A stretch of 64,000 nucleotides of DNA, from positions 619,501 through 683,500 of the forward strand of contig JAAOOA010000086.1 in NCBI GenBank assembly GCA_012861695.1, given 5' to 3'. The first letter of the stretch is position 1; every line of letters starts with the position of its first letter. This document shows positions 46,849 to 57,660 of this stretch, one piece after another. The notes beneath the pieces were generated by a model. That model saw only the letters and a program-made list of their open reading frames with translations, was not told the DNA's origin and searched no databases. The stretch comes from Trematomus loennbergii. Taxonomy: Eukaryota > Chordata > Actinopteri > Perciformes > Nototheniidae. The translations under genes were made by a program, and so were the position numbers.

Positions 46849-47058
46849 CACTGAATAAACTGAAATGTTGACTTTAATTAAATGTATTATGTCAACAGAT
46901 TTCATTTCACATAAGGTTAGTTGAACTCAATAATATTAATTTGAACTTCATTTTTTTTTTATTTAAACTTTATATTATTTAAACTAACCTTATACAGTCA
47001 TGTGAAATCTGTTGACATAATACATTTAATTAAAGTCTACGTTTCAGTTTGTTCAGCG
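46849..47058. mobile_element. Palindromic MITE, CACTGAA family, 210 bp
   Basis: CACTGAATAAACTGAAATGT and the complement of CGCTGAACAAACTGAAACGT enclose arms sharing AATACATTTAATTAAAGT and GTGAAATCTGTTGACA. A T-tract marks the centre (46949-46958). Confidence 0.75.
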
Positions 47059-47287
47059 CAGTATTATTGTGTTATTGCTACACATGTGCACATTGAAATC
47101 AGATTAGTTTTTAAAGCTAATACCTTTGTATTGTTTCTGTTTGCATCAGTTCCCTGCAGTTATTAACGCTTTATGTTTCAAAGCCCTCACTAACTCTCTC
47201 TCTCAGAGTTCATTGAGCTTGTCCACAGACTGAACCACAAACAGGCTGTTGTGAGAAAATACAGGCTTTAGGTCTGAGCTAAGGGTT

Positions 47288-47309
47288 AACCCTAACCTAA
47301 CCCTAACCC
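47288..47309 (+). repeat. Interstitial telomere-like repeat
   Basis: AACCCTAACC then TAACCCTAACCC: about three and a half CCCTAA units with a one-base deletion. A weaker run is at 28803-28823. Confidence 0.75.
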
Positions 47310-47756
47310 ATCACATCACTATAAGCTCCATTTCACAGTCTCTGCCGTCTGTATGAAAGACTGAATAATATCTCCTCTGGATCGTTCCCTGCCTCTCTTT
47401 GCATCCCTCGCTCAGCGCTCATAATATTGTTTCTATTATATTTCTGAAGGTCAGGATGTGACATTGAGTCTGCTGATCTCCACACAATGAAACACAGAGC
47501 GGAGATTTGCTCTGCCGAGTCATTCTAGTCTTCCTCTTTCAGAGATTGATCAAGACAGAGTTATATAAGACGTTCATTCAAAAGTGGAATCCATTCCTAA
47601 ATGAGTGTCTGCTCTCTGTGCTGTGAAAGTCACACTATGGTGATATTCTCTTTGGAACAGAATCCATGAAAAGACCCAAGCAAATGAATACTCACAGGTG
47701 TGTGTAAGTGAAACAGCTTTTTCTCTTGACTAAATACCTCATGTAAAGCAGAGGTG

Positions 47757-47845
47757 ACACTGAAAAAACTGAAATGTTGACATAATACAGTTATGTGAAA
47801 TCTGTTTACATAATACATTTCATTAATGTTTCAGTTTTTCAGTGT
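47757..47845. mobile_element. Minimal palindromic MITE, CACTGAA family, 89 bp
   Basis: ACACTGAAAAAACTGAAATG at the left and its complement at the right with small differences. The inner CATAATACA and AAATCTGTTTACATAATACA motifs match the 210-bp relative at 46849-47058. Confidence 0.75.
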
Positions 47846-48131
47846 ACACTATCACAAAGGCCTCTGAATTCTACGGTGGCCCTGAAGTACAAGTCACTAC
47901 AGCATTTCACAAAGCACTACAGCATTTCATAAAACACAACGACATTTAAAAAAACACTAAAGCATTTCACAAAACACTACAGCATTTCATAAAACACAAC
48001 GACATTTAAAAAAACACTACAGCATTTCAGAAAACGCTTCAGCATTTCACAAAACACTTCAACATTTCACAAAACGCTACAGCATTTCAGAAAACACTAC
48101 AGCATTTCAGAAAACACTACAGCATTTCACA

Positions 48132-50508
48132 AAGGCAAGGCAAGGCAAGGCAAGGCAAGGCAAGTTTATTTATATAGCACCTTTCAACACAAGGCAATTC
48201 AAAGTGCTTTACAAAAATGGAAGACATTTTAAAAATGGCATTTAAAATCAGTCATTAAAAAGAAAAGATAATAAAATAAACATTAAAAAAAAAATACATG
48301 GATAAAAGTTAAAAGTTACAGTGCAGTTTAAGATGTGAATAGTTCAATTAAAAGCAGCGGCAAAAAGAAAAGTCTTCAGCCTGGATTTAAAAGTAGTAAG
48401 AGTTGCAGCGGACCTGCAGGTTTCTGGGAGTTTGTTCCAGATATTTGGAGCATAATAACTGAATGCTGCTTCACCATGTTTAGTTCTGACTCTGGGGACA
48501 GAAAGCTGACCAGTCCCTGAAGACCTGAGAGTTCTGGATGGTTCATAATTTAGCAGTAGGTCAGACATGTATTTTGGGCCTAAACCATTCAAAGCTTTAT
48601 AAACCAGCAACAATATTTTGAAATCTATTATTTGACACACAGGAAGCCAGTGTAAGGACTTCAGAACGGGAGTGATGTGATCCACTTTCTTAGTGTTAGT
48701 GAGGACTCGAGCAGCGGCGTTCTGAATTAGCTGCAGCTTTCTAATAGATTTTTTAGTGAGGCCTGTAAAGACACCATTGCAGTAGTCGAGTCTACTGAAG
48801 ATAAAAGCATGGACAAGTTTTTCCAAATCCTGCTGTGACATTAGTCCTTTAATCCTAGATATGTTCTTTAGGTGATAGTAGGCTGATTTAGTAACTGTTT
48901 TAATGTGACTGTTGAAACTCAGGTCAGAGTCCATGACTACACCTAGATTTCTGGCTTTATCTGTTGTTTTGAACAGATTCACAGAGGGCCCGCTATAGTA
49001 ACTGAACGAGAGAGTAATGTCAAATGACAGTACAATTGACCAATCATATCTTCCCTCTAAATGGGTGGGTTTTATTATCGCGGACTTTATGACGAGTTCC
49101 GCCCGCTGTGAAACTTTTCTTGTTTCCATAGCAACAACAACTTCCTGTCAACAGCGTGAACTCGCCTTCAAAATAAAAGCATGCCAAATTACACTTAAGA
49201 CATACAACTGCAATGAAAGTAACAAACACAATGCAATATCATTTTCAATGTCAAAGAACACAAATTGGGTTCACAGGTGTTGTTTTGTGTGGTAGAGGGT
49301 CGCTGTCATTGATGCGTTTTGCACCCTGGGCCGTTGTTTTGATATTCCGCTGAAGTATACACTGTGACGTAATAACGTATTTTTTTCGAAGGAAGGGGTG
49401 GGGGTCAGAGGGCCTAGGTATAAAGCTCACGGCTCGCCACTGACTTTTATACGTTCTGCCTTGGCTCCAAAAACCATTACCTCAGTTTTATCTTTGTTTA
49501 ATTGGAGAAAGTTCTGACACATCCAGTCATTGATTTGTTCAATGCACTTACTCAGTGTTTGAATTGGAGCATAATCTCCTGGTGAAATTGTTACGTAAAT
49601 GTGTGTGTCATCCGCATAGCTATGGTAACTTATTTTGTTGTTTTTCATTATCTGAGCCAGTGGTAGCATGTAGATGTTAAAGAGAAGAGGCCCCAAGATG
49701 GAGCCTTGAGGTACCCCACATGTCATATTTGTCAACTCAGATGTGTATTTACCTATAGAAACAAAGTTTTTTCTGTCCTTTAAGTAGGACTCAAACCAAT
49801 TTAGAACTGTTGCCGAAAGTCCCACCCAGTTTTCTAGTCGGTCTAGTAATATGTTGTGGTCAACAGTGTCAAACGCAGCACTGAGATCTAATAATACTAA
49901 CACTGAAGTTCTGCCACTGTCTGTGTTTAAGTGGATGTCATTGAAGACCTTTACAAGAGCAGTCTCAGTGCTGTGGTTTGGACGAAATCCTGACTGGAAC
50001 ACATCTAAACAGTTATTTAAATGCAAGAAGTTACTCAACTGTTGAAATACAACTTTTTCAATGATTTTACCTAGAAATGGCAGGTTTGATATTGGCCTGT
50101 AATTGTTCATTACTGAGGCATCTAGATTATTCTTTTTTAAGAGCGGTTTAATGACTGCAGTTTTCAGGGCCTCTGAAAAATACCTGAGTGAAGAGATGTG
50201 TTTACTATATGAAGTAGATCTGAGGCCATGCAAGGAAAAACATCTTTGAAAAATCCTGTTGGAATAATATCAAGGCAGCAGGAGGAGGATTTCAGAAGTT
50301 GAATAATGTCCTCTAAGTTTTTACCATTAATCTGATGGAATTGTGTCATGGTGTTTGAATTGATATTAGGTGGACATAGGGACAAAACATTTGCTGTACC
50401 TGATGCAGAGGCACTGACTGCTTGTCTAATTTTCTGAATTTTGTCAGTGAAGAAGGAGGCAAAATCATTGCACGCCCTGGTGGATAGAAATTCCGAGGCT
50501 ACTGACAC
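48132..50508 (-). mobile_element. L2/CR1-like LINE, 5'-truncated, degenerate ORF2
   Basis: Minus strand. The upstream part (50508-50164) is the region between endonuclease and RT. RT follows with [83 protein letters not shown] and the catalytic YADD (about 49611-49600). The C-terminal part has RNLGVVMDSDLSFNSHI, LDYCNGVF, LQLIQNAAARVLT, LHWLPV and FKSRLKTFLF, ending at 48344. The 3' tail ends in GGCAA repeats with GTTTATTTATATAGCACCTT. A frameshift lies near 50170-50230 and a 433-bp insertion at 49006-49438. L2/CR1 clade is assigned from the motif set; a Rex1-like relative is possible. Confidence 0.85.
49006..49438. mobile_element. 433-bp insertion in LINE with ACTGA duplication
   Basis: Flanked by ACTGA (49001-49005 and 49439-49443). 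Removing the insert and one ACTGA restores the LINE frame: KVS on one side, YYSGPSVN on the other. Ends are ACGAGAGAGTAATG and CTCACGGCTCGCC with no TIR. A 5-bp duplication could fit several classes. The insert contains GTTTCCATAGCAAC (49124-49137), an RFX X-box-like sequence. Confidence 0.7.
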
Positions 50509-51265
50509 TACAAAACACTACAGCATTTCACAAAACGCTACAGCATTCCAGAAAACACCACAGCATTTCACAAAACGCTACAGCATTTAAACTTTTACGG
50601 AAAGGGTATTCCTTTAGGGAGAACACTTGTTTGTGATTGGACAGAGCCCGCCAGAGAAGCACTGCTGTGATTGGTTGTTTTTGCTGCCAGTCAAGAAATT
50701 ACGCTTCGTCGGTCAGCACCCGGCCGACAGCACCACCTATTTCCTGATTGGTACTATTCAGCTGTTACATTTTTGCACACATTTTAAACTGAGTTGGAAA
50801 GAATGGAAGAACAGATGGAAATCTTAAGAGAATATTTTAACAACGGATATACATATGATGTTATCCTCAACATGCTGTCAACATGCTGCTCCTCATATCT
50901 GTTCAGAAACTGGACAAAAGTTAAACAAGTACAAACCACAGACTGTCTGTGTCATGGTGAATACAGTCGCTGCTTTATTTCAGTCTGTATGACGTTGTTG
51001 TGAGTTTGGACGGAGCAGCTACAGGTTAGTTTAGCCTGATCGATCCGATCTCCATTCAGAAAACACGCATTTTAAAAGGTTTTTCGCCTGCCGTCTTGTC
51101 TGCAGACTTGTCAAAGCATTAATTCATGGTTTTTACTAACCGGTATCAGTATGTTGTTACTTCGTCATCATTTTGAAACGTGTATTATAATTTAATCACG
51201 GTAAAATATGTTCATTTTGTCGTAGTTGGTATCTACCATAGTGTTTGCATGGATATAAGCCCCGC

Positions 51266-53420
51266 TTACTCAGACCTTCTAATTGACCTAACAGAAGTTA
51301 TTGAGTCTATGTAAGTTTACTGCTTGGCTCAGATCCACCAACGTCAGCAAGATCTCACCTCTAATAACTCCTGGAGAACCAGGTTCAATTAACTGCTGTT
51401 TCAATTCAGACGACCCCGTCTGTAAAGCGATCCCGAAGGATTTTGATATCAGTAAATGAGGTGTGGCCCTACCTAAGTGTGAGTGTGGCAGTGTGCAATC
51501 TTACCTTTCAAGCAGGAGAGGAGAGCGCAGATGTCTTTTAAGTTGTCCCAATCCAAAAGGTGGGATCAGTTTATTTGAAAAATTGGCCCACACTTATACT
51601 GGGTTTCTACCTTCTCTCTTTACAACATGACAATTCTACAAAACCTATCATGCTGTGGTCATGTTCTAATATGAAACTTTAATTCACAGTTTTACATTTA
51701 TTACCCTAAATTGTAACTTCAACTGCCCAATTCAGTTGTGACATTTAAAATTGTCTGACAGAATTTAGAGGCATTTCCTCATAAATGACCGGTGATAATA
51801 AAAAGCACATTCAAACTTTCATTCAACAAATCAGTTCATTTTCTCATTTCCACATTCGTATACTTCAACTAGTCCCGCATGAATTCGGAGGACCTTTCCT
51901 CACAGGTGGCGGGGTCTTAACTTTCAACAAACATCAATTAATTAATCTGGGAACATGGCTGTCATGACAGGCAGGTCAAGAAATGTGAGCAGTAGGACAG
52001 TCTGCAAAAAAAAGAGTTTTTGGAATAAACCTGACCTATATTTAATTCTGACGGTTGACTTTTGCTCAGCTGTTTGTGGTTTACATGTTTATGTTGTTTT
52101 TTTCTCTTGTTATGCTCGGTTAGGTCTTTGTGTAATATCGGCTCTCTACTGAATCATTCAATCAAAGAGCTTTTTGTTTATTCATCCATTTCCCTCCCTT
52201 TCTTCAGACTCTGTTACAGTAAATTAATCATGCTCTCCTCTCCTCTTGTTTCCTCCTCTCCTTGCCTGTCTTGTTTCCTCCTCTCCTTGTCTGTCTTGTT
52301 TCCTCCTCTCCTCCCCTTCCTCCCCGCCTCCTCTCCTGTCATGTTTCCTCATCCACTTCTCCGTCCTCTACTCCCTCTTCTCTCTCTCTTACAATGAATC
52401 GCCCACACCTCCCAACATCTCTCCCCTCTTCCTCCCTAATTGATACTGACCCCCCCCCCTCTTTTGCTCTTCATATCTCCTTCCTCCTCGGCCCCCTCCT
52501 CCCCCCGGTCTATATTTGCTGACAGTGCAGTTTGTTGTCTCCCCTCTGGCTCGCCTCCCGTCTCTCTCCCCGGCGCTCGGACTCCTCTGGGTGCAGAGGA
52601 GACTCTGGGGTCAATCTGTCACCTTCACACAGCTGCAGCCCCCCCACTCATCCACTCATCCTCCACTCCCCTGTCTCTCTTTCAGCTCTTCATCCTGTAT
52701 CATCTGGAAGAAAGGCCACAAAACAGCACAATGACTTCAAATAATAAAAAGCTTTATTTCATACAAAAATGACAGTTGACATCTCATAAAAATAGTCACA
52801 GAAAATGTATATCACATATAAATAAAAATAGACATACAATTAGCATAGAATAGATAAATAATATAAAATACATTCAAATCTAAGATAATATAATAGTGCA
52901 TTAAAAGGAGGATAGTGCAAATTCACAGTGTGATTACAACTCGTAATAATGGCACTGGGATGATATTGATAATAACATTGAAAAGGAATCTAACTTCGAT
53001 ACAACCAATGTTAATATCTAGGCCGTCTCCGATACCGAACTCCGGTGCTGATAAGGCTCCGGTGAACTGCCGTCCAATCTTTTTAGGACTAACCCCCCCA
53101 GAATCTACAGGCAAGATCAACGTAATCTGCTTAGGGGGCGTCTACAGCGTGGCCTCTAACACCAAACTGCCCGTCGTATCCCTAGTTTAGGCACTCCAGC
53201 CTCGGATGTCCGACCGCTAGGATAGCAAAACGGAGTGTATAGTGTAGGTGTTGGTGGGCTGGTAGAACCCCAGAGCAGTATCTAAACTGCCCCTGGAGGA
53301 GAAACCCTCTGTTGTTGGGTGACCCCTGGTTATTAGGGCAGCTTCAGGACCCACAATCCCTACCCCCCAATTTTGATCCCCAGTTATACCAAAACAATGC
53401 AAATGTAATATCAAACACAG
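51266..53420. other. Unrecognised DNA with CT-rich tract
   Basis: 52230-52710 is strongly pyrimidine-rich (TTTCCTCCTCTCCTTG-type repeats); serine/proline-rich frames there are compositional. 52980-53220 is balanced in composition but shows no signature. Confidence 0.45.
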
Positions 53421-53498
53421 CCAGAGTCAAACATTAATGTCACAGCAGTGACATTACCAGCCAGAGTCAAACATGAATATCACAGCAGTGATATTACC
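53421..53498 (+). repeat. 40-bp tandem pair of hairpins
   Basis: Units at 53421 and 53461 (CCAGAGTCAAACATxAATxT). Stem 1 is AATGTCAC/GTGACATT and stem 2 AATATCAC/GTGATATT, each with loop AGCA. One base pair differs by a compensating change (G-C to A-T). Confidence 0.8.
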
Positions 53499-53817
53499 AC
53501 ATCAGCAGAGCATATGTCATATTTCAACATCAATCAAAACCACAGAAACCAATGTGAAACTATAGTTTAACCTTAGCAGAGTCTCTATTCCCCTTAAACA
53601 ATTTAAAATCCAAATTATCAACTAATGTCAGCCTTTTCCAGGGAAGGATGTTCTTACCTCACTCTAAGACCAAGCAGGTACCTTCAGAGACCACGTGAGA
53701 GACCAGGAATTGGGTTGAAATGTACCGGTTTTATTAAGGTTTTAACAAAAATATAGGATTTACAAGAATCCAAAAAATAACAAAACACACAAAGTCAAAA
53801 TGCAAAAGCAACAGGTT
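53499..53817. other. No recognised feature
   Basis: Short A+T-rich gap before the hAT element. Confidence 0.4.
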
Positions 53818-55329
53818 CACTGGTGTGCCGTGAGGCAAGTCCGGGTGTGCCGTGGGATTTTGTGACAACCATACATTATTATTGCAATATACAACTACAC
53901 AAAAATAATAATTTTTTTATTTACTATATCAGTACTTTGTATGCACTCATTTCATAATACAGAGGCAAACTCTATACCTAAAAACAATTCTTTAAAAAAA
54001 AATCCTCACAGAACCCCATATTTCGCTGTTAACGCAGTTGCAGGTGGGAATTATAAGACCATGACACATCGAAGGCTGAAGGACAACATTAAAACAGAGA
54101 AACACGCAAGAGGGAAAATGGAGCGCTTTCTTGTGCGGAGCAAACCACCAACCACCAGTGCAGAGACTGCCGACAACCCACCACCGAAAGAAAAGAGGAA
54201 AAAAACTGTCAGCAGACAGTATCATGACAGTTACCTGTCTTATGGCACTGCAGGCGAGCGGCAGATTTTCCCTACAAATAGACGAATCTACTGACATAAG
54301 TGGGGCTGCCCAACTTCTGGCAAACGTCAGATATGTTGATGCTGACTCTATCAAAGAGACGTTTTTCTTCTGCAAAGAAATGGAAAGCCATACTACGGGA
54401 GAAGATGGTGAATTACATCAAATCAAGGCCCCTGAAATCTCGCCTCTTCTCCCAGCTGTGCGCCGAGATGGGAGCCGACCACCAAAGCCTGATCCTCCAC
54501 ACAGAGGTACGTTGGCTGTCACGGGGGAAAGTCCTATCCCGTCTTTATGAGCTTCGGGAAGAGCTTTTGGAGTTTTCACGTGAACACGCTGTCCCACATA
54601 AAGACAAGCTCGCGGATGAGAGGTGGTGCGCCAGGCTGGCTTACCTCGCAGACATATTTGGGCATCTCAACGAGTTAAACGAGTTAAACACCAAGCTTCA
54701 GGGCAGGAATGAAAACATGTTATCATCCACAGACAAGATTCGGTTCTCTACTCTGGTTTACATGAAGAACAACAGGAGGTCACAGCTCTCTGTTGAACAG
54801 GACTTGCGAGTGGCCCTCTCCTCAGTGCCACCAAGGATTACAAAAATCTGCGCGCCCCGACAGGCACATGTATCTCACTAATTTGTAAGTCGCAAAATAT
54901 TTACAATAGCACATGTTTCAATGCTGATTGCTGAAATGTTACATTTATAATTTGTAGTTCAGGCCCATGGACAGTGCAGCTTCCTTGCATTGACAGTTCT
55001 CTGTGCTGAATTTCTGCTGAGTCTTTGCCTCATTTTTTATTGTGACCTGTCTGGTTTAAATGAGTGTGTTGCTGCTTTGATGAAGCCTAATTTGATAAAG
55101 TTTCAAATGTAATTTCTGAAATATTTCGTTAATAAATATTTCATGAGTAATATAGTTGTCTTTGTCACATTTTATTTGGCATTAGTAAATAATTATGCAC
55201 ATTTACAGATATTTTACATGATATGAGTGATAACACGTGTTATAAGGGCTATTTTGCACAATAGGTGTGCCTTGAGATTTTTACTTGTCCTTTGGTGTGC
55301 CTTGGGCACAAAAAGTTTGGGAACCACTG
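53818..55329 (+). mobile_element. ZBED-type hAT element, internally deleted
   Basis: Right end reads, reversed, CAGTGGTTCCCAAACTTTTT, the classic end of Charlie-like hATs, with GTGTGCC/GGCACAC subterminal motifs on both sides (53823-53865 and 55265-55312). The left terminus looks damaged (CACTGGTGTGCCG). A transposase relic lies inside at 54118-54881. About 1.5 kb compared with several kb for an intact element. Confidence 0.75.
54118..54881 (+). pseudogene. ZBED5/FAM200-like hAT transposase with internal deletions
   Basis: Starts MERFLVRSKPP with a basic KEKRKK stretch and HDSYLSYG, the part just before the BED finger. It jumps directly into GRFSLQIDESTDISGAAQLL and NVRYVD (D-E-S-T-D of the catalytic region). 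A second break follows FFFCKEM. Then another frame gives YIKSRPLKSRLFSQLCAEMG, LHTEVRWLSRGKVLSRLYEL and LAYLADIFGHLNELN. A third break near SSTDKI is followed by the C-terminus, DLRVALSSVPPRI then QAHVSH and a stop at 54881. So the BED finger, part of the core and most of the insertion domain are missing. It is clearly non-functional. Confidence 0.85.
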
Positions 55330-56339
55330 CTCTAGCAGATGGGTAAAACACACAGGATTTCTACACGGGAGCCACAATAGCGTTTTTAGATGTACGCAAA
55401 CTTTGAGGAGGTAAAAGCCATCTTACTTCGAACCAATCATGTTCACTCAACTTAACCATTGTTGCGGGAGGGAATTTGTTCACATAGTTTTCATTTACAT
55501 GACTTATTTCTTTATTTAACCTTAACCTTTCTAATTTCTTTGACTAAATCTTCACTTCACATAGAGTTGTCTGTTCAGAAATAATCACATTAAATACCTG
55601 ACATTCTCTCCATCCCTCCTCTCTGCTCTTCATCCATCATCACCCTCCTGACTGTCCTCAGGGATAAGTGCATGTCCCTAACTCTGAAACACCCTGACAC
55701 GCTTTATACTGACACCTCTTTCTCCTACATGATTTATTTCACCTGGAATCCATTTCTCTATGAACATATGTGGCTCTTTGCCCTCTGGGGAGGTCACGGT
55801 ACATGGGACACTTGGATAAAGGATGTGTAGTTTGCTCCGTTAGAGCTCAGTTAGAAATCTCTGCTCGATTTGCACTGAGACAAATATTATCTTCTATCAG
55901 GATTATTCTACCAGGAGTTTGAAGTGATTCGGAGAGATTTCAGTATGTTTGTCTGTTATTTGGATGCAAATACTTTGGACAGGGAAGATTGAGTTTCAGT
56001 TCAGTGTAATGTGAACACACACTGCACCGTGTGAATCTTCAAAAAGTGAGATGATATTAGCTTTTCTCTCTTACTTAGTTGAAGCAGGTGTCTTCAGCAT
56101 TTACATTATGTGTAGGAACTCTATTATCAACCAATAGAAACACCACCCGTTTTTTATATCAGCCTGTAGTTATCAATCCCCTCGTATATTCGATCATAGG
56201 TAGCCTCAGTGTGGTATGATCTGCTCCTGTTGTAATGTGCTGCAAATTCACCACGTCCTACTTATTTACTGATTGTCTACATTATTAAGTATGGTTTCCA
56301 TCTCAACGGGAATGCAAGGATGTATATTCCTATTTTATG
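55330..56339. other. No recognised feature
   Basis: Mixed DNA without repeats or coding signatures. Confidence 0.45.
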
Positions 56340-56568
56340 CTACTTTATACTTCAATATATAACACAAATATAGATAAACATTTTGACATACAATATATTT
56401 AAAGGTTAAGATATCCAGCAGCAGTTTACAAAGTAATACAAATTAGTTCTACATTTCCTGAGTACTTTCACTTTTGGTACTTTAAGTATATTTTGATGCC
56501 AATACTTTTGTACTGTTAAGTACGATTTTTAATGCAAAACTATTTGTTACTTTTTCCACCTCTGTCAA
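56340..56568 (-). mobile_element. hAT-like terminal fragment (CAGAGGTGGAAAAAGTAACA)
   Basis: On the minus strand it starts CAGAGGTGGAAAAAGTAACA and continues with AAAAGTATTGGCATCAAAAT and AGTACC motifs. Related to 16187-16260 and to part of 26195-26290. Confidence 0.5.
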
Positions 56569-57049
56569 CAGCACCAAATCCATGCCACACTCAGCAACAC
56601 TTCTTTTCTCTCTGTTATTCATTCTGACCAGTCCTTCCTTCATTCAGTTGGTGGGTTTAAGAGGACATGGTCCCTTCCAATTGGTAGGTTTTCATTGTGA
56701 AACACCAACATGTGACCTTGAGCAGAGTGAGAACCTTTTAAAGCAACCCTGTCTCCTAAAAATTACGTTCCCACAGAACTAAACTGCATTCTCAATTACG
56801 TTTAGCTAGAAACGTATTTTCTCCCACGTTACGTTTGTTATGAACGTATCTAAATACGTTTATTTTCTACATATCTTTGCCATTTATTGTCTTGCTTATA
56901 ATAATGATAATAGTCATTTATAAATATCATTTTAGAGCACACATTTGAAATCGACGATCGGGCTCGATATATGGTTAAATTAAAATCAGTAGGCGAGGCT
57001 GTAATTTCGCCAGCTGCTCATGAGCGAGGCAGAAAATAATAGTTTTAAC

Positions 57050-57173
57050 ATGCCAAAAAGCTGCTGTGTCGTTTATTGCACCTCAAACATTAAAACAAAT
57101 CCAGAGTAGTGTTTCTGTACTTCCTCTAAGAAGAAAGGACAGTAACAGAAGAGCTCTGTGGCTTCAGGCTTGA
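57050..57173 (+). pseudogene. THAP-type zinc-finger start (second copy)
   Basis: MPKSCCVVYCTSNIKTNPE, then TAG caused by a small deletion relative to 25454. In another frame it continues LPLRRKDSNRRALWLQA and ends TGA at 57171-57173. The DSNR codons missing from the 25454 copy give the spacing expected for THAP between the LP patch and the W motif. The C-x2-H pair is not seen. Together the two copies show the same dead gene start with different lesions. Confidence 0.65.
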
Positions 57174-57234
57174 TCGCCGTTCAAATGACAGCGTTGGTTT
57201 CCCCAAAAGTGGGCGGGGCTGTAAAGTGACGTAG

Positions 57235-57660
57235 ATTTTACTCTCATCTATTATTCAAAACCATTCTATTTATTCTAACGTAAATTACATGCCAGTGTTT
57301 TATCTTTTTATTTAGCGATTTGTTTTTGCACTGGGAATGTTTTCATTGAACCGGAAGTACGTCACTTCACTTTGTCTTCTTCGTCCCTTTTACGTTCCAG
57401 ACAATGCATGGCTCAGCGTAACAGACTGAACAGCGACCCCAGGTGTGTCTACATTGGAATTACATCTTCATTACTGAAGGAAAAATACTTTACCTAGTGT
57501 TTGTTAACTGGGTTTTTAATGCAGTTGGCTTTTCTTAATGGTTACAATATTGCTATGAGTTATATCTGAAGCAAATTATGTTTCTGAAGATGTGTAGTCA
57601 ATTCCACCCTTCAATGTAGCATAAATGTGAACTCTCATTACAGGAACAATACCGGAAACA
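57235..57660 (+). other. Segment bounded by GACGTAG repeats, promoter/first-exon-like
   Basis: Bounded by GACGTAG (57228-57234 and 57661-57667). Copy X has a single GACGTAG at this point. Order inside: ETS-like ACCGGAAGT (57350-57358) overlapping a CRE-like TACGTCAC (57358-57365), a pyrimidine stretch, ATGs at 57404 and 57408, a donor-like CAG/GTGTGT (57442/57443) and an acceptor-like CTCTCATTACAG/GA (57643/57644). The 201-bp putative intron would leave an open frame (MAQRNRLN at its start) that ends at TAG 57699. It may be a captured cellular promoter and exon or the element's own promoter. No family is recognised. Confidence 0.4.

Larger units (their letters stand above)
47874..51265 (+). 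mobile_element. Palindromic transposon, left half only, split by LINE
   Basis: Preceded by TA (47872-47873). It starts CGGTGGCCCTGAAGTACAAG, then the 20-bp subterminal array (47895-48135), interrupted by a LINE (48132-50508). It resumes at 50509 and follows 14604-15420 up to the centre (GCATGGATATAAGCCCCGC, 51248-51265). The mirror-image right half is absent. It contains the 340-bp core shared with 8563-9310. Confidence 0.75.

Noticed and set aside
49006..49442. hAT element starting CAGTGGCGAGCCGTG on the minus strand
   Set aside because: No 8-bp duplication or matching opposite end. Frame restoration of the LINE places the boundary at ACTGA, which includes part of that apparent end.
52062..52772. 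Serine/proline-rich frames
   Set aside because: Explained by the CT-rich tract; three frames are open at once, as composition predicts.
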